From NCBI GenBank assembly GCA_963971225.1, contig CAXARI010000013.1, forward strand, positions 1 to 64,000: DNA of 64,000 nucleotides, in the 5' to 3' direction. The notes beneath the pieces were generated by a model. That model was not told the DNA's origin, did no database searches, and worked only from the letters and a program-made list of their open reading frames with translations. Positions within the stretch are counted from its first letter, which is position 1; every line of letters begins with the position of its first letter. Shown piece by piece: positions 19,914 to 40,461 of this stretch. Source of the DNA: Melieria omissa. Taxonomy: Eukaryota > Arthropoda > Insecta > Diptera > Ulidiidae. A program made the translations under genes and the position numbers.

Positions 19914-20262
19914 TGTGCCGCACTGTACATGAATGCCTTTCTCCGCACGAATGTTTTCCAAGCATACTTTTAGGCATGCACTGTGAAGTACAGCAAAACT
20001 GTTATAAATTCGCTTGGTATAGAAGTGCAAGAAACTTCGGCGCGATAAGAAAAGTGGTATAAAAGCAGCAGTGGCAGCGCAAGGAGTCGAGTCTGTGTTG
20101 AGCAAGCAATGGGGAAACATGCAATAGTAGTAGTGTAAAGTAGAACAAGTGCAAATTTGTAAATAAAGCGATTGTTAGTTTTGACTACGTTGCGCTGGAT
20201 AACTGAAGTTGTTTTATTTTCAAAACCAATCCAAACGAACCTGTGAAGTAATTTTCGTAACA
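19914..20262 (+). repeat. A3 5' LTR with 68-bp internal deletion
   Basis: 349 bp instead of 417. The bases between TATAG and AAGTGCAAG are missing, with TAG repeated at both edges. The TATAAAA box is kept. The A3 3' LTR has the 68 bp, so the deletion arose after insertion. Confidence 0.9.
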
Positions 20263-20336
20263 TTTGGTGTCAGAAATTGAGGATTGTGTTACTGAAGATA
20301 AAAAAAAAAAAAAAATTAAATTATAAAAACGCAGAC

Positions 20337-22475
20337 ATGGTTAAACTCGAGCTGCTGAAGGTGGACCAGCTGAAGAAGGAGCTGGCTGCATGGAATTTGC
20401 CGACTGCTGGAGGAAAGTTGGAGTTGCAGCTGCGTTTGCGGGAGGCGTGTGAATCACGAGGCATTGATTGGGCTGCACACGAGTTCGGAACGCAGGAACA
20501 AGAGGCGTCGGCCAAGGTGGAGGAATCGCCTGCTGGTGCTGCGTCGATGCAAAGTACGGCTGCAGCGGCTACGCCACCACAGGCAATGGACATGAGCCAG
20601 CTTATGGTCGCAATGAAAGGCATGTTTGAAGCTTCCAACCGGAAAATGGAAACGGCGAACCGAGAAGTAGCGGAGCGAATGGAAACAAAACTCCAGGAAA
20701 ATGCGGAAAAATTTGAATATGCGAATCGCGAGTTGTCCAGCAAGCTTCAGGAAAATTCTGCGCGCTTGGAGCAGAAAGTGGAAGAGATTTCGAACAGGAT
20801 TAATGTGAAAGTTGAGCACCTGGAGACGCGAGTAGAACATTTAGACAAACGAGTTGACAGTCTGGAGTCGGTAAACAGAAAAATCGACGAGCGGCTTAGA
20901 GAGGTACAGCTGCGAGGAAGGGTGCAGTCGGTTGAGGAAAGTTTTGCCATAGAAGTGCCTACTTATGACGGTACTACGTCATTTGACACATTCAAACTAC
21001 AATTCGAGATGGCTGCTTTGGAGAGTCAGTGGACCAATGTTAGGAAAGGTCGGAGGCTGATACTGGCTCTAAGAGGTCGTGCGGCTGAGGTAATACAAAC
21101 AGTTCCGGAAGGTTTGAGAGGTGATTACGAGACCGTCATGAGGGCATTGGCAGCCAGATACAGTGACGAGCACAACAAAACGCTGTATTATTGCGAGCTG
21201 AAGAACCGCTGGCAAAGAGCAGACGAGGCGCTGCAGACGTATGCAGCAGACATTGAGCGGCTCGTACAGTTGTGCTACCCGAAATTCGGCGCTGATTATC
21301 TCGAGAGGATGAAGATTGAGGCGTTTATTGAAGGTCTTCATGACCCGGAGACACGACGCAGTGCATTGATGATGGGCAAGCCGACATTCCGTGAGACGGT
21401 GACAAGCGCATTGACGTATGAGGCGGCCTGGAGGGGAAGTTTTCGACATTCATCTGCGGAGATGCATGGGGTCCAATCTGGACGTGTCACGCAAAGCCAG
21501 ACAGTGAGCTCGGGGGCACCAGCGGGGCTGCGGGCAGTATCATCTCGAGTCAGTTGCTGGCGATGTGGCAAGCAAGGCCACATATCACGAGACTGTCATC
21601 TGCGAGAAAAGCGTTCCGGACAAAAGACGTCGCCAAGAAGGGATGACGCTCTGCCACACCATTCGTGCGAGACCGAACGCAGGCATAATTCGCAGGCCGA
21701 AAACGAGGGACAAATTGTGGATGTTCGGTCGGTAAGAGTTCTGCAAGAGGAAGATTGGCTTGCGGAGAGGCTACAGAAGGACCAGCGCAAGGATACGGAT
21801 CTCGCGAAGATCATCAAAGGCAAAGCGCAGAGATTACGGCCGGACTGGCAGGAGATGGCTGGTGAGAGCCCGATCGCGAAGGCTTACTGGGCACAGTGGC
21901 AAAGTCTACGTCTGCAGGATGGCTGCCTATACCGCGAGTGGGAGAGCAGGGATGGCAGGACCAGAAAATCCCTAATAGTGGTCCCGAGAGGCCGGATCGA
22001 CGATGTCATCGAGGAAAACCATAACGACTCCAGTGGAGGGCACCTAGGCATCGCAAAAACTGTCGCCAAGATAAGAAGGCGGTTCTATTGGGTAGGATGC
22101 CAGGAGTCTGTCGCTGAGTGGATCAGAGGCTGTAATCGGTGTTCGGCTGCGAAAGGGCCGAGGAGAAGATCGCGGAGCCGCACTCAACTAGTTGAAAGCA
22201 GGTTGGCAGCGAGCTATGGTCTAGGGGCTAACCCAGAGGGGTTCCAAGAAGGCAATCTGGTAATGCTTTACAACCCGCAGCGGAGGAAAGGTTTGTCTCC
22301 ACAGCTTCAAACGTCATGGGAAGGACCGTACAAGGTCGTGACCAGGGTTAATGACGTGGTGTACAGGGTGCAACGCTGCGGCAACAGAAACGCCAGGTTG
22401 AAAGTAGTCCATTTGGAGCGCCTGGCGTCTTACTCCGGCGGAGCCTCGGTACTTGTTCGGGACGAACAAGTCTAA
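20337..22475 (+). CDS. Gag - integrase-end fusion protein of element A3 (712 aa)
   Basis: Same domain order as A1. It lacks one codon in the coiled coil (SLES instead of SLEDS) and has Tyr for Asn in FEYAN. The frame is otherwise uninterrupted, with zinc knuckle, HHCC finger and GPY/F motif all present. Start set at the ATG common to all copies; the frame is open further upstream only through a poly-A run. Confidence 0.85.
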   Translation: MVKLELLKVDQLKKELAAWNLPTAGGKLELQLRLREACESRGIDWAAHEFGTQEQEASAKVEESPAGAASMQSTAAAATPPQAMDMSQLMVAMKGMFEASNRKMETANREVAERMETKLQENAEKFEYANRELSSKLQENSARLEQKVEEISNRINVKVEHLETRVEHLDKRVDSLESVNRKIDERLREVQLRGRVQSVEESFAIEVPTYDGTTSFDTFKLQFEMAALESQWTNVRKGRRLILALRGRAAEVIQTVPEGLRGDYETVMRALAARYSDEHNKTLYYCELKNRWQRADEALQTYAADIERLVQLCYPKFGADYLERMKIEAFIEGLHDPETRRSALMMGKPTFRETVTSALTYEAAWRGSFRHSSAEMHGVQSGRVTQSQTVSSGAPAGLRAVSSRVSCWRCGKQGHISRDCHLREKRSGQKTSPRRDDALPHHSCETERRHNSQAENEGQIVDVRSVRVLQEEDWLAERLQKDQRKDTDLAKIIKGKAQRLRPDWQEMAGESPIAKAYWAQWQSLRLQDGCLYREWESRDGRTRKSLIVVPRGRIDDVIEENHNDSSGGHLGIAKTVAKIRRRFYWVGCQESVAEWIRGCNRCSAAKGPRRRSRSRTQLVESRLAASYGLGANPEGFQEGNLVMLYNPQRRKGLSPQLQTSWEGPYKVVTRVNDVVYRVQRCGNRNARLKVVHLERLASYSGGASVLVRDEQV

Positions 22476-22504
22476 GTGATGGGCAGTGATACGATGAGAG
22501 ATTC

Positions 22505-22571
22505 TGTGCCGCACTGTACATGAATGCCTTTCTCCGCACGAATGTTTTCCAAGCATACTTTTAGGCACGCA
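22505..22571 (+). repeat. A3 3' LTR, left part
   Basis: First 67 bases of the LTR, ending in CGCA, the 4-bp target site of element C. The remaining 350 bases are at 30053-30402. Confidence 0.92.
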
Positions 22572-22887
22572 AGTTAAGGTATCTGTCCACAAAAATGCAA
22601 CGACTAGTGCAACGTAAGCACCTCGGTTGGGTAAGAGTAACATGAAACGTTCCCACAACGTGACTTTTCCAAATTGCACCTTGCAAACTCGTCCGGGTAA
22701 GAGTAACATGAAACATTCCCACAACGTGACTTTTCCAAATTTGCTTTTGTCTGCTTTTTGACAATTTTTGACGAACTGTAATTATGCTTTCGGCGGATCG
22801 GTGGAGTTAGTCTTAGAATGGACACGCTAGCGAGCGGAACTAATAAAGAAAATTTTTTTAATAAAATTCATCAATGAATTTTTAATT
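22572..22887 (+). repeat. C 5' LTR (316 bp)
   Basis: Starts AGTTAAGG, ends TTTTTAATT. AATAAA at 22842-22847. Contains a 47-bp direct repeat (22629-22675 and 22695-22741, one mismatch seen) centred on a CCCACAACGTGAC motif. Confidence 0.93.
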
Positions 22888-22904
22888 GGCGCCCAACGTG
22901 GGGC
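22887..22904 (+). other. C primer binding site, tRNA-Lys
   Basis: TGGCGCCCAACGTGGGGC, the primer site known from gypsy, sharing its first T with the LTR end. Confidence 0.9.
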
Positions 22905-23892
22905 ATCGCCTTCCGTAAGATATCCTGAAAAGAAAAAGTAAGGATCGGTTCCGCGAGTGCCTAAACTATAAAATAAGTATCCTTTGAAAAGGAGAACAAA
23001 CAGTGGAAAAGTATCCTTGAATTAAAGGAGAAAAAAAGGAGGAACAAAAACGAATCATAGTGAAGAAATTTAAACAACTTGTGGAACTAAATTAAAAATT
23101 GTGATGAAAATTAAAAATTATTACAACATACTTAATACCAATAACTAAAATATTACAGTTTAATCAATAAACAAGAAGGTGATTAACTGTAAATGTGAAA
23201 CGCGTATAAAATACGAGAATCCCGTAACCTCAAATAAATATATCTACAATTTACAAACGCGTCGTGAATAAAACAAGAGCGCTGCCGAACTTTGTGAAAA
23301 AGACAACAATAACAACCAGCGACAATAAGTAACCAGCAAAGATAAGCCGAGAATAACAATCGAACCGGATGAGTACGAACATCAATGAGGGAGGAATCAA
23401 ACAGCAAATTTGTGAAGCAAATTTTAAACAAAAAACGATCTTTAACACAAAACTAAAAACAAAAAATTCCAATAAACCAAAAGTTCCAAAACAAAAATCA
23501 ACATCAAAACCTGCAGCAATAAAGTAAAAAGGCGACACGAACGGAAATATATCAACCGGAAAACGAAGAAACGAATTACCTACACTAAGGAGAACAACAG
23601 TGAGAACAAAGGAGAACAAAGTGAAAAGGCGACACCAAGCAAGCCGATCTAGCAAGTAATATTTTTCCTATGTTTAGTCATTAGACGTAAAGAACCAAAC
23701 TAAGTAGAATAAACAAAAATATAGGAATATTCATAGTATAGAATAAATTAATACATTTTTTATTAACTATCAGAAAAACAACAATTAATTGCTATTTAAA
23801 TTTAATTAATTTTTTATATATAATAAATAAAACTGGATACAAGTGATACCATTGATGATTTGACGGTTTTGTTCAGTTCCTTATCAGTAAAA
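22905..23892 (+). other. C untranslated leader (about 1 kb)
   Basis: A-rich, no gene. Possible splice donors for env are CCGTAAGA (GT at 22915) and AAAAGTAAGG (GT at 22938); others exist and the used one cannot be decided by eye. Purine-rich segments (GGAGAACAA) recur. Confidence 0.6.
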
Positions 23893-25098
23893 ATGGCAAC
23901 CGCAGATCAAATAAAAGGATTTATAGAGGCACAAACGAGCCCTTTAGTTAAGAAAATAGAAGAGTTGACTAGAAGCTTGCAACACTTGACTAGCGCTAAT
24001 ACAGTTACAGAATATCAGCCCGAAACAATAGATGAAGGGATCCGTTGCGAGGAGTCGTTAGATATAATCAAATCCTTACCGTCTTTTAATGGCAAAAATT
24101 CATATGTTAGTTGGCGAGAAGCTGCTGGCAACTCCATGAATCTATATCAAAAGGGGAGTCGCAGGTACTACGCTGCATTGACGATACTAAGGAACAAAAT
24201 AACCGATGACGCAAACGACATACTAACAAACCACGGTACCGTGCTAAATTTTGATGCCATCCTTAGTCGATTAGATTGCGCATACGCGGACAAAAGACCA
24301 TTGCATATTATAGAGCAAGAACTTAGCATTATGCGCCAGGGCTCCTTAAGCATAATAGATTATTATAACGAGGTCAACAAAAAATTAACTGCCTTAATCA
24401 ATAAAACAATAATGACTCACGGTTCGAACTCAGAACTAACGAACGAATTGAATAAGAAAAATAGACAATACGCCTTGCGAGTTTTTATAACAGGGTTAAA
24501 TCCAGGGTTAAATCCACCTCTAGCAAATATCATATTCTCACTATCACCAAGTGACCTCCCGAATGCCTTGGCAAGGGCCCAGGAATTGGAGTCCAATAAT
24601 ATACGGGCTAGTTTTGCACTTCAGTTCAACCGAGCCAGCAATTCCAATTCTGGCAATAATAGTAATCAAAAACCGCATAATTTTTTACGATTCCCACAAC
24701 GTAATCAAGGGAACTTCCGAAACAATTTCCAGAATAATCAAACTCAACCGAAACCCGAACCAATGGAATTAGGTAGTTCAGCTAATGTACCACGGAAATT
24801 TTTTTACAACACTAATTATAACCAACAAGGAACCCCTCGACCAAATGTTTACAATAACAATAATTTCCCGCGAGGACCGAACCAAAATAACTACCAAGGA
24901 CGCCAGGAGAATCCTGCTAAATTCGACAATTTCCAACAAGCTCTTAAACGCCAACTCCCGAGCACCCAAGTTAGTTCTCAGCCGCAATATAAGGCACCAC
25001 GAATAAATAATTTAAATGAGGAAAGTTTTTTAGAAATAGACCCGGATTGCCCTACATCATCAAACGAGGGACATCCGGAAGAAAATATAGAATATTAA
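23893..25098 (+). CDS. gag: Gag polyprotein of errantivirus C (401 aa)
   Basis: Structural protein that would form the intracellular particle. The N-terminal third contains a short helical region and the middle holds a Gag-like helical core with a WREAAGNSM-type motif. The C-terminal third is Asn/Arg/Pro-rich with no CCHC zinc knuckle, as is usual for gypsy-group Gags, so RNA binding probably relies on basic residues. Start set at the ATG giving MATADQI; the frame is open slightly upstream but without an ATG. The 3' end overlaps pol in the -1 frame and contains the slippery site. Confidence 0.88.
   Translation: MATADQIKGFIEAQTSPLVKKIEELTRSLQHLTSANTVTEYQPETIDEGIRCEESLDIIKSLPSFNGKNSYVSWREAAGNSMNLYQKGSRRYYAALTILRNKITDDANDILTNHGTVLNFDAILSRLDCAYADKRPLHIIEQELSIMRQGSLSIIDYYNEVNKKLTALINKTIMTHGSNSELTNELNKKNRQYALRVFITGLNPGLNPPLANIIFSLSPSDLPNALARAQELESNNIRASFALQFNRASNSNSGNNSNQKPHNFLRFPQRNQGNFRNNFQNNQTQPKPEPMELGSSANVPRKFFYNTNYNQQGTPRPNVYNNNNFPRGPNQNNYQGRQENPAKFDNFQQALKRQLPSTQVSSQPQYKAPRINNLNEESFLEIDPDCPTSSNEGHPEENIEY
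25026..25078 (+). promoter_or_regulatory. -1 ribosomal frameshift signal of C (TTTTTTA plus stem-loop)
   Basis: The heptamer TTTTTTA (25026-25032) is read T TTT TTA in the gag frame, the correct phase for -1 slippage. Nine bases later comes a stem: CCGGAT (25042-25047) pairs with ATCCGG (25073-25078), and after a 2x2 internal loop CCCT (25050-25053) pairs with AGGG (25067-25070) around a 13-nt loop. Pol has no ATG of its own and is open in exactly the frame reached by this slip. Confidence 0.8.
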
Positions 25099-28000
25099 TC
25101 GACAGCGGCGCCACTAGCTGCTACTGCAGCCCAAATGTTTTCAAAAATAGGAAGGAGTTAGTTATTAAGAAGAGAGTTAGAACCATAAATGGTTTTACAA
25201 TAATTCAATATTATTGCGAAGCAAGGCTTTTCGGAATTAGGGAACGATTTTATGAGATTCCTAATCTCGAAGCCGATATCCTAATAGGCTATAATTTTAT
25301 GAAAAAAGCAAACATAGTGCTAGATTTTGAAAAGGGAATTATGAAGAGTGGAAACCATTGTGAGAAATTCTTGAACTTCAACGAAACAGAGAATGAGGAA
25401 GAAAATGATGAAGAAGTTGATTCTGAAAACGAAAAACAATTAGAAGTTATTAATTACATGAAAAGATACGAAGGAATTGAATATTTAAGACATGAAATTA
25501 TTAAGGAAATCGAAGAACTTCATTCTAAAATAAATATGAGGTTGCCATTTAGGACGGACGTAAGAGCTGAAATTCGCACAATTGCTGAAACTCCTATATG
25601 GAGTAAGCAATACCCATACCCTATGTCCGTCAATACATTCGTAAACAAGGAAATACAAAATCTGTTGGATGATGGTGTTATTCGTCCAAGCAAAAGCCCT
25701 TACAACTCGCCGATTTGGGTTGTACCTAAAAAAGGAACGAACGAAGATGGGTCCTCGAAATTGAGGATGGTAATCGATTATAAAAAATTAAATGAACAAA
25801 CAATTGCAATGAACTATCCCATTCCTGATTGCAATGTTATTTTATCAAATTTAGGGAAAGCGAAATACTTTTCCACAATAGATCTAGAATCTGGCTTCCA
25901 CCAGATATTAATGAAGGAGACAGATATCGAAAAAACTGCTTTTTCCGTAAATAACGGGAAATATGAATTTGTTAGGATGCCGTTTGGGTTAAAGAATGCT
26001 CCTGGCATTTTCCAAGCTGCCATGGATAATATCCTTAGAAGTTATGTTGGTAAATTTTGTCACGTCTACATAGACGATATCATTGTGTTCTCGCCTTCAA
26101 TAGAGGAACACACCAATCACCTCTCAGAGATAGTAAAAACCCTTAGGAACGCAAATATGAAAATTTCACTGGAAAAATCAGAATTTTATAAGGAAGAAGT
26201 TGAATTCTTAGGTTATAGAGTAGGTTACAATGTAATAAAAACTGATCCAAAAAAAATTGAAACTATCCAGAATTACCCCTTGCCAACGACCTTACGACAA
26301 TTGAGAAGTTTCCTAGGAATGGCAGGCTATTATAGAAAATTTATAAAGGATTACGCGCTAGTTACCAAACCATTAACAGTTTACTTAGCAGGAGAAAATG
26401 GTAGGATATCACAAAATATGTCAAAAAAAACTGAGATTAAACTAAACGAAGAAGCAATTACGGCCTTCAATAAAGTAAAAGCATTGCTAATAGATCAAGT
26501 AGAGCTGGTACAACCGGACTTCAATAGCAAATTTATCTTAACAACAGACGCATCAAACGTCGCAATTGGCGCCGTATTAAGTCAGAACGGGAAACCTGTT
26601 ACATTCATCTCCAAAACTCTTAATTCCACAGAAAGGAATTACGCTACAAATGAAAAAGAACTGTATGCTATAGTATGGGCATTGAAAACATTAAGAAATT
26701 ATTTATATGGTGTATCAGATTTGGAAATTCACACTGACCACCAACCTTTGACGTTTGCGGTATCAACCAGAAATCCTAACGCCAAAATGAAAAGGTGGCA
26801 TGCTTTTATCGAAGAATTTGCACCTAAAATCATATACAAACCAGGAACACAAAATGCGGTCGCGGACGCACTTTCTAGACAAATATTAAACAACATCTCT
26901 GACAACGAATCACTACATAGCACTCAGCATTCCGTAGAAAGTAGCGATGAATTCAATATCCCCGAATCCTTCAAACCATTAAATGAATTTAAACAACAAA
27001 TCCTATTAAGCAAGGCAAACTTTACGATACATGAATTAACAGTAAATTTCGGCAGAAACAGGCATATCATTGAATATGATACTAGGGAAAATTTGAAAAC
27101 GATCCTTTTAGAATTTCTTCAGCCAAAATTGGTAACCGGAATATATTGCACTGCGGAAGATCTCCTTGATTTTAAAGAAACGGTTAAGGGTGTTTTTGCA
27201 AATAAGTTCCTTTTTACACGAATATTTCCAATTGATGTACCAAACCGCGATGACCAACAAGCCATAATCAAACAAACGCATATTCGTGCCCATAGGAGTT
27301 GTAAGGAAAATTATAAACAAGTTTATAAACAATACTACTGGCCGAAAATGTTAAATCATTTTAAGGAATACATTAGACACTGTGAAATCTGCAACAAAAC
27401 CAAATACGATAGACACCCACAAAAGGTTAAAATCGGAGAGGCTCCGATTCCCAACAAGGAGGGGGAATGCCTCAACCTCGACATTTTTTACGCTCAAAAT
27501 CTTAAATTTATAACCTGCATCGATTCCTATTCAAAATTTTTAGTTATAAAACTTATAGAAGATAAAACTAATTTAGGAGAAAAAGTACTAGACGTTTTGC
27601 AAAGCTTTCCGGATGCAAAAAAACTCACTCTCGATAACGAACCAGGATTTACAACACCCCAGTTCAAAGCTTTAATGCAACGATTACGAATCGAACTTTA
27701 TTACTGCACACCTCGCCATAGCACTACGAATGGACAAGTTGAAAGAGTTCATTCTACCATCATCGAAATAGCTCGATGCTTAAAAGAGGAATTTCATCTG
27801 ATTGACGATACAGAAGCTTTTTACAGGGCAGCTCTACAGTATAACCATTCAATACACTCTGTTATACAAAACAAACCACTAGAAATTCTTTTTAATAAAA
27901 TTCCACATAGTTTAAGCGATATGTTGAAAAAAGCACAAGAAAAAATGCTACAAAGGAATGACTCAAACCAGGTGAGGACATACCAACCTGGAGATGTTAT

Positions 28001-28136
28001 TTATGAAAAGATAATTGGACAGCGTAATAAGCTTTCCCCTCGGTTTAAAAAACAGAAGGTTCAAGAGGATTTAGGGAACAAGGTTAAAATTCAATTTCGC
28101 AATAGAATTATCCATAAGGATAACATTAAAACCTGA
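25032..28136 (+). CDS. pol: Pol polyprotein of errantivirus C (protease, RT, RNase H, integrase)
   Basis: Translated as a Gag-Pol fusion. Residues below count from 25047. Protease active site IDSGAT (Asp19). Reverse transcriptase with YIDD at about 341-344. RNase H with TTDASN, NEKELYAI and HTDHQPLTF. Integrase with an HHCC finger (motif HIRAHRS to CEICNKTK) and a D,D35E core (Asp812, Asp863, Glu899). The C-terminal segment carries YQPGDVIYEK and a basic tail. All catalytic residues are present and no stop interrupts the frame, so it appears functional. Length is normal for gypsy-group Pol. Confidence 0.92.
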   Translation, partial: RNRPGLPYIIKRGTSGRKYRILIDSGATSCYCSPNVFKNRKELVIKKRVRTINGFTIIQYYCEARLFGIRERFYEIPNLEADILIGYNFMKKANIVLDFEKGIMKSGNHCEKFLNFNETENEEENDEEVDSENEKQLEVINYMKRYEGIEYLRHEIIKEIEELHSKINMRLPFRTDVRAEIRTIAETPIWSKQYPYPMSVNTFVNKEIQNLLDDGVIRPSKSPYNSPIWVVPKKGTNEDGSSKLRMVIDYKKLNEQTIAMNYPIPDCNVILSNLGKAKYFSTIDLESGFHQILMKETDIEKTAFSVNNGKYEFVRMPFGLKNAPGIFQAAMDNILRSYVGKFCHVYIDDIIVFSPSIEEHTNHLSEIVKTLRNANMKISLEKSEFYKEEVEFLGYRVGYNVIKTDPKKIETIQNYPLPTTLRQLRSFLGMAGYYRKFIKDYALVTKPLTVYLAGENGRISQNMSKKTEIKLNEEAITAFNKVKALLIDQVELVQPDFNSKFILTTDASNVAIGAVLSQNGKPVTFISKTLNSTERNYATNEKELYAIVWALKTLRNYLYGVSDLEIHTDHQPLTFAVSTRNPNAKMKRWHAFIEEFAPKIIYKPGTQNAVADALSRQILNNISDNESLHSTQHSVESSDEFNIPESFKPLNEFKQQILLSKANFTIHELTVNFGRNRHIIEYDTRENLKTILLEFLQPKLVTGIYCTAEDLLDFKETVKGVFANKFLFTRIFPIDVPNRDDQQAIIKQTHIRAHRSCKENYKQVYKQYYWPKMLNHFKEYIRHCEICNKTKYDRHPQKVKIGEAPIPNKEGECLNLDIFYAQNLKFITCIDSYSKFLVIKLIEDKTNLGEKVLDVLQSFPDAKKLTLDNEPGFTTPQFKALMQRLRIELYYCTPRHSTTNGQVERVHSTIIEIARCLKEEFHLIDDTEAFYRAALQYNHSIHSVIQNKPLEILFNKIPHSLSDMLKKAQEKMLQRNDSNQVRTYQPGDVIYEKIIGQRNKLSPRFKKQKVQEDLGNKVKIQFRNRIIHKDNIKT

Positions 28137-28153
28137 CGACTAGCAATAAAATT

Positions 28154-28168
28154 TGTTTTCTCCTACAG
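28154..28168 (+). promoter_or_regulatory. Candidate env splice acceptor of C
   Basis: A pyrimidine-rich tract TGTTTTCTCCTACAG ends 3 nt before the env ATG. gypsy-group env is known to be made from a spliced RNA; this site fits that model. Confidence 0.65.
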
Positions 28169-28171
28169 AAA

Positions 28172-29701
28172 ATGCCATTTATCATAGTAATGCTCGTCGC
28201 AGTATTTGCTACATGCCGGTCCGAAGTGCAAATACTGGATTATTCCAATTCACAATTGATTTCGATCCATTTGGGACAAACCAGACTACAGAACGGGAAT
28301 TTTAAACTTATCCACGTACTGGAATTAACAGACTACGAACGCACAATTGACAACTTGAACCTTGAAATTCAACAAAAACTATTGAAAAATAGTACGGTAC
28401 TACCATTCCTCCTTCATGATATCAACCAGCTTAAAAACCAGCTGAAAAGGTTAAAACCTAGGACGAAGCGATCAATCGATGCTTTAGGGACGGTATGGAA
28501 ATGGATAGCCGGTACCCCGGACCATGAGGACCATGAAATAATAGTAAACAAAATTAACGGACTACTTTCAACCAATGAACGACAGAGAATCATTAGCAAG
28601 GACTCCATCGACAGAATTAACATACTGACTAATACTACTAACATAATTTTGAAAACGCTACAATCATTAGAAGAGGCCCAACAAACAATAGAAAAAACCA
28701 TAACAAATAAAATACAAATCATTAAGGATGAAATGGCAAACTTAGAATATGCTTTGCAATGGGCAAGAGTAGGAGTAATCAACTCGTTTATACTGTCAGA
28801 AAAAGAAATTGTAGAAGCAAAAAGTTTTTTAGATTCCGAAAAATTTCCGTATAATAACTTAGAAGAAGCCTTGGGGTTTGCAACTATCAGAATAGCAACG
28901 GATCAGTCGACAATTCTATATATAATAAATTTGCCTGCAATAGATCAAAACATTTGCGAAAAATTGCTTATCAAGGCCGTCAAGAAGAATGAAACAATTG
29001 TAAAAATCGATTTAGAAAATATTGTTAGATGTAAGAACAAAATCTATCAAATTAAGAAGAATTGTAATGAATTCAATTTATTGAGTATTTGTAATAAGGA
29101 AAATTTATTAGATATAAGCGAAACAAATTGTATACCTCCACTTCTTAATAGCAAAAAGCATAATTGCGTAATAATTAATAATCAGCACGTGCCTTCAGTA
29201 CAAGAAATTGGTCAGGGAATGATATTTTTAAACCAATTCGAGGGATTGGTAGAAATATCCCAAAATAAATCATACCATTTATCGGGAACCTATTTAGTCC
29301 AATTTCATAATGATACAGTCACAATCGGGAATCAAACTTATGTTTCTAAGGAGGTATCAACTTTAAACCCACTTCCAGCTATATTACAAATTTCTACTAA
29401 TAAATCCGAATTTCAAGAAGTCCTATCCCTAGAGATGATAAAAGAACTTCAAACAAACAATGTTGACGAGATCAATTCCATATCAACCAAGGGAAGGGTC
29501 ATGTTTTGGTCCAATTTAATCCTGTCCGCTATACTAATTGTCTGTCTGTTCCTGACAATTTACAAAATCAAAACCAAGACACAACATATAACCAACGTAA
29601 CTATTGAAGAAACCGAACCAAGAGTCTTGAATCTAGAGAAGGACCTTCCCCATAAACCAAAACGAGAATTTCGAAGTGTCAATGACCTTCCGGCTTTTTA
29701 A
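28172..29701 (+). CDS. env: Env fusion glycoprotein of errantivirus C (509 aa)
   Basis: Membrane glycoprotein related to errantiviral and baculovirus F-type fusion proteins. A hydrophobic signal peptide covers about residues 2-15. A furin-type site RTKR ends at residue 100 and is followed by the conserved WKWIAGTPD stretch at the start of the membrane-anchored subunit. Heptad-like helical regions follow, then a transmembrane segment at about 445-464 and a 45-residue charged cytoplasmic tail. The frame is intact. Start chosen at the first ATG after the splice acceptor because it gives the signal peptide. Confidence 0.9.
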   Translation: MPFIIVMLVAVFATCRSEVQILDYSNSQLISIHLGQTRLQNGNFKLIHVLELTDYERTIDNLNLEIQQKLLKNSTVLPFLLHDINQLKNQLKRLKPRTKRSIDALGTVWKWIAGTPDHEDHEIIVNKINGLLSTNERQRIISKDSIDRINILTNTTNIILKTLQSLEEAQQTIEKTITNKIQIIKDEMANLEYALQWARVGVINSFILSEKEIVEAKSFLDSEKFPYNNLEEALGFATIRIATDQSTILYIINLPAIDQNICEKLLIKAVKKNETIVKIDLENIVRCKNKIYQIKKNCNEFNLLSICNKENLLDISETNCIPPLLNSKKHNCVIINNQHVPSVQEIGQGMIFLNQFEGLVEISQNKSYHLSGTYLVQFHNDTVTIGNQTYVSKEVSTLNPLPAILQISTNKSEFQEVLSLEMIKELQTNNVDEINSISTKGRVMFWSNLILSAILIVCLFLTIYKIKTKTQHITNVTIEETEPRVLNLEKDLPHKPKREFRSVNDLPAF

Positions 29702-29732
29702 CAATCGGGACGATTGATTCTAGGAGAGGGGG
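29702..29732 (+). promoter_or_regulatory. C polypurine tract and short hairpin
   Basis: AGGAGAGGGGG (29722-29732) directly precedes the 3' LTR and would prime plus-strand synthesis. A perfect CAATCG/CGATTG hairpin (29702-29716) precedes it. Confidence 0.75.
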
Positions 29733-30048
29733 AGTTAAGGTATCTGTCCACAAAAATGCAACGACTAGTGCAACGTAAGCACCTCGGTTGGGTAAGAGTA
29801 ACATGAAACGTTCCCACAACGTGACTTTTCCAAATTGCACCTTGCAAACTCGTCCGGGTAAGAGTAACATGAAACATTCCCACAACGTGACTTTTCCAAA
29901 TTTGCTTTTGTCTGCTTTTTGACAATTTTTGACGAACTGTAATTATGCTTTCGGCGGATCGGTGGAGTTAGTCTTAGAATGGACACGCTAGCGAGCGGAA
30001 CTAATAAAGAAAATTTTTTTAATAAAATTCATCAATGAATTTTTAATT
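29733..30048 (+). repeat. C 3' LTR (316 bp)
   Basis: Identical to the 5' LTR on visual comparison. Confidence 0.93.

Positions 30049-40461
<10,413 letters not shown>

Larger units (their letters stand above)
22572..30048 (+). mobile_element. Complete gypsy-group errantivirus C (7477 bp)
   Basis: Identical-looking 316-bp LTRs, tRNA-Lys primer site, gag, pol, env, polypurine tract and a 4-bp CGCA target duplication (22568-22571 and 30049-30052). All three reading frames are open. With env it has the structure of an insect endogenous retrovirus. It is the youngest insertion in the nest because it interrupts A3. Gag-pol uses a -1 frameshift and env a splice acceptor. Confidence 0.93.
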
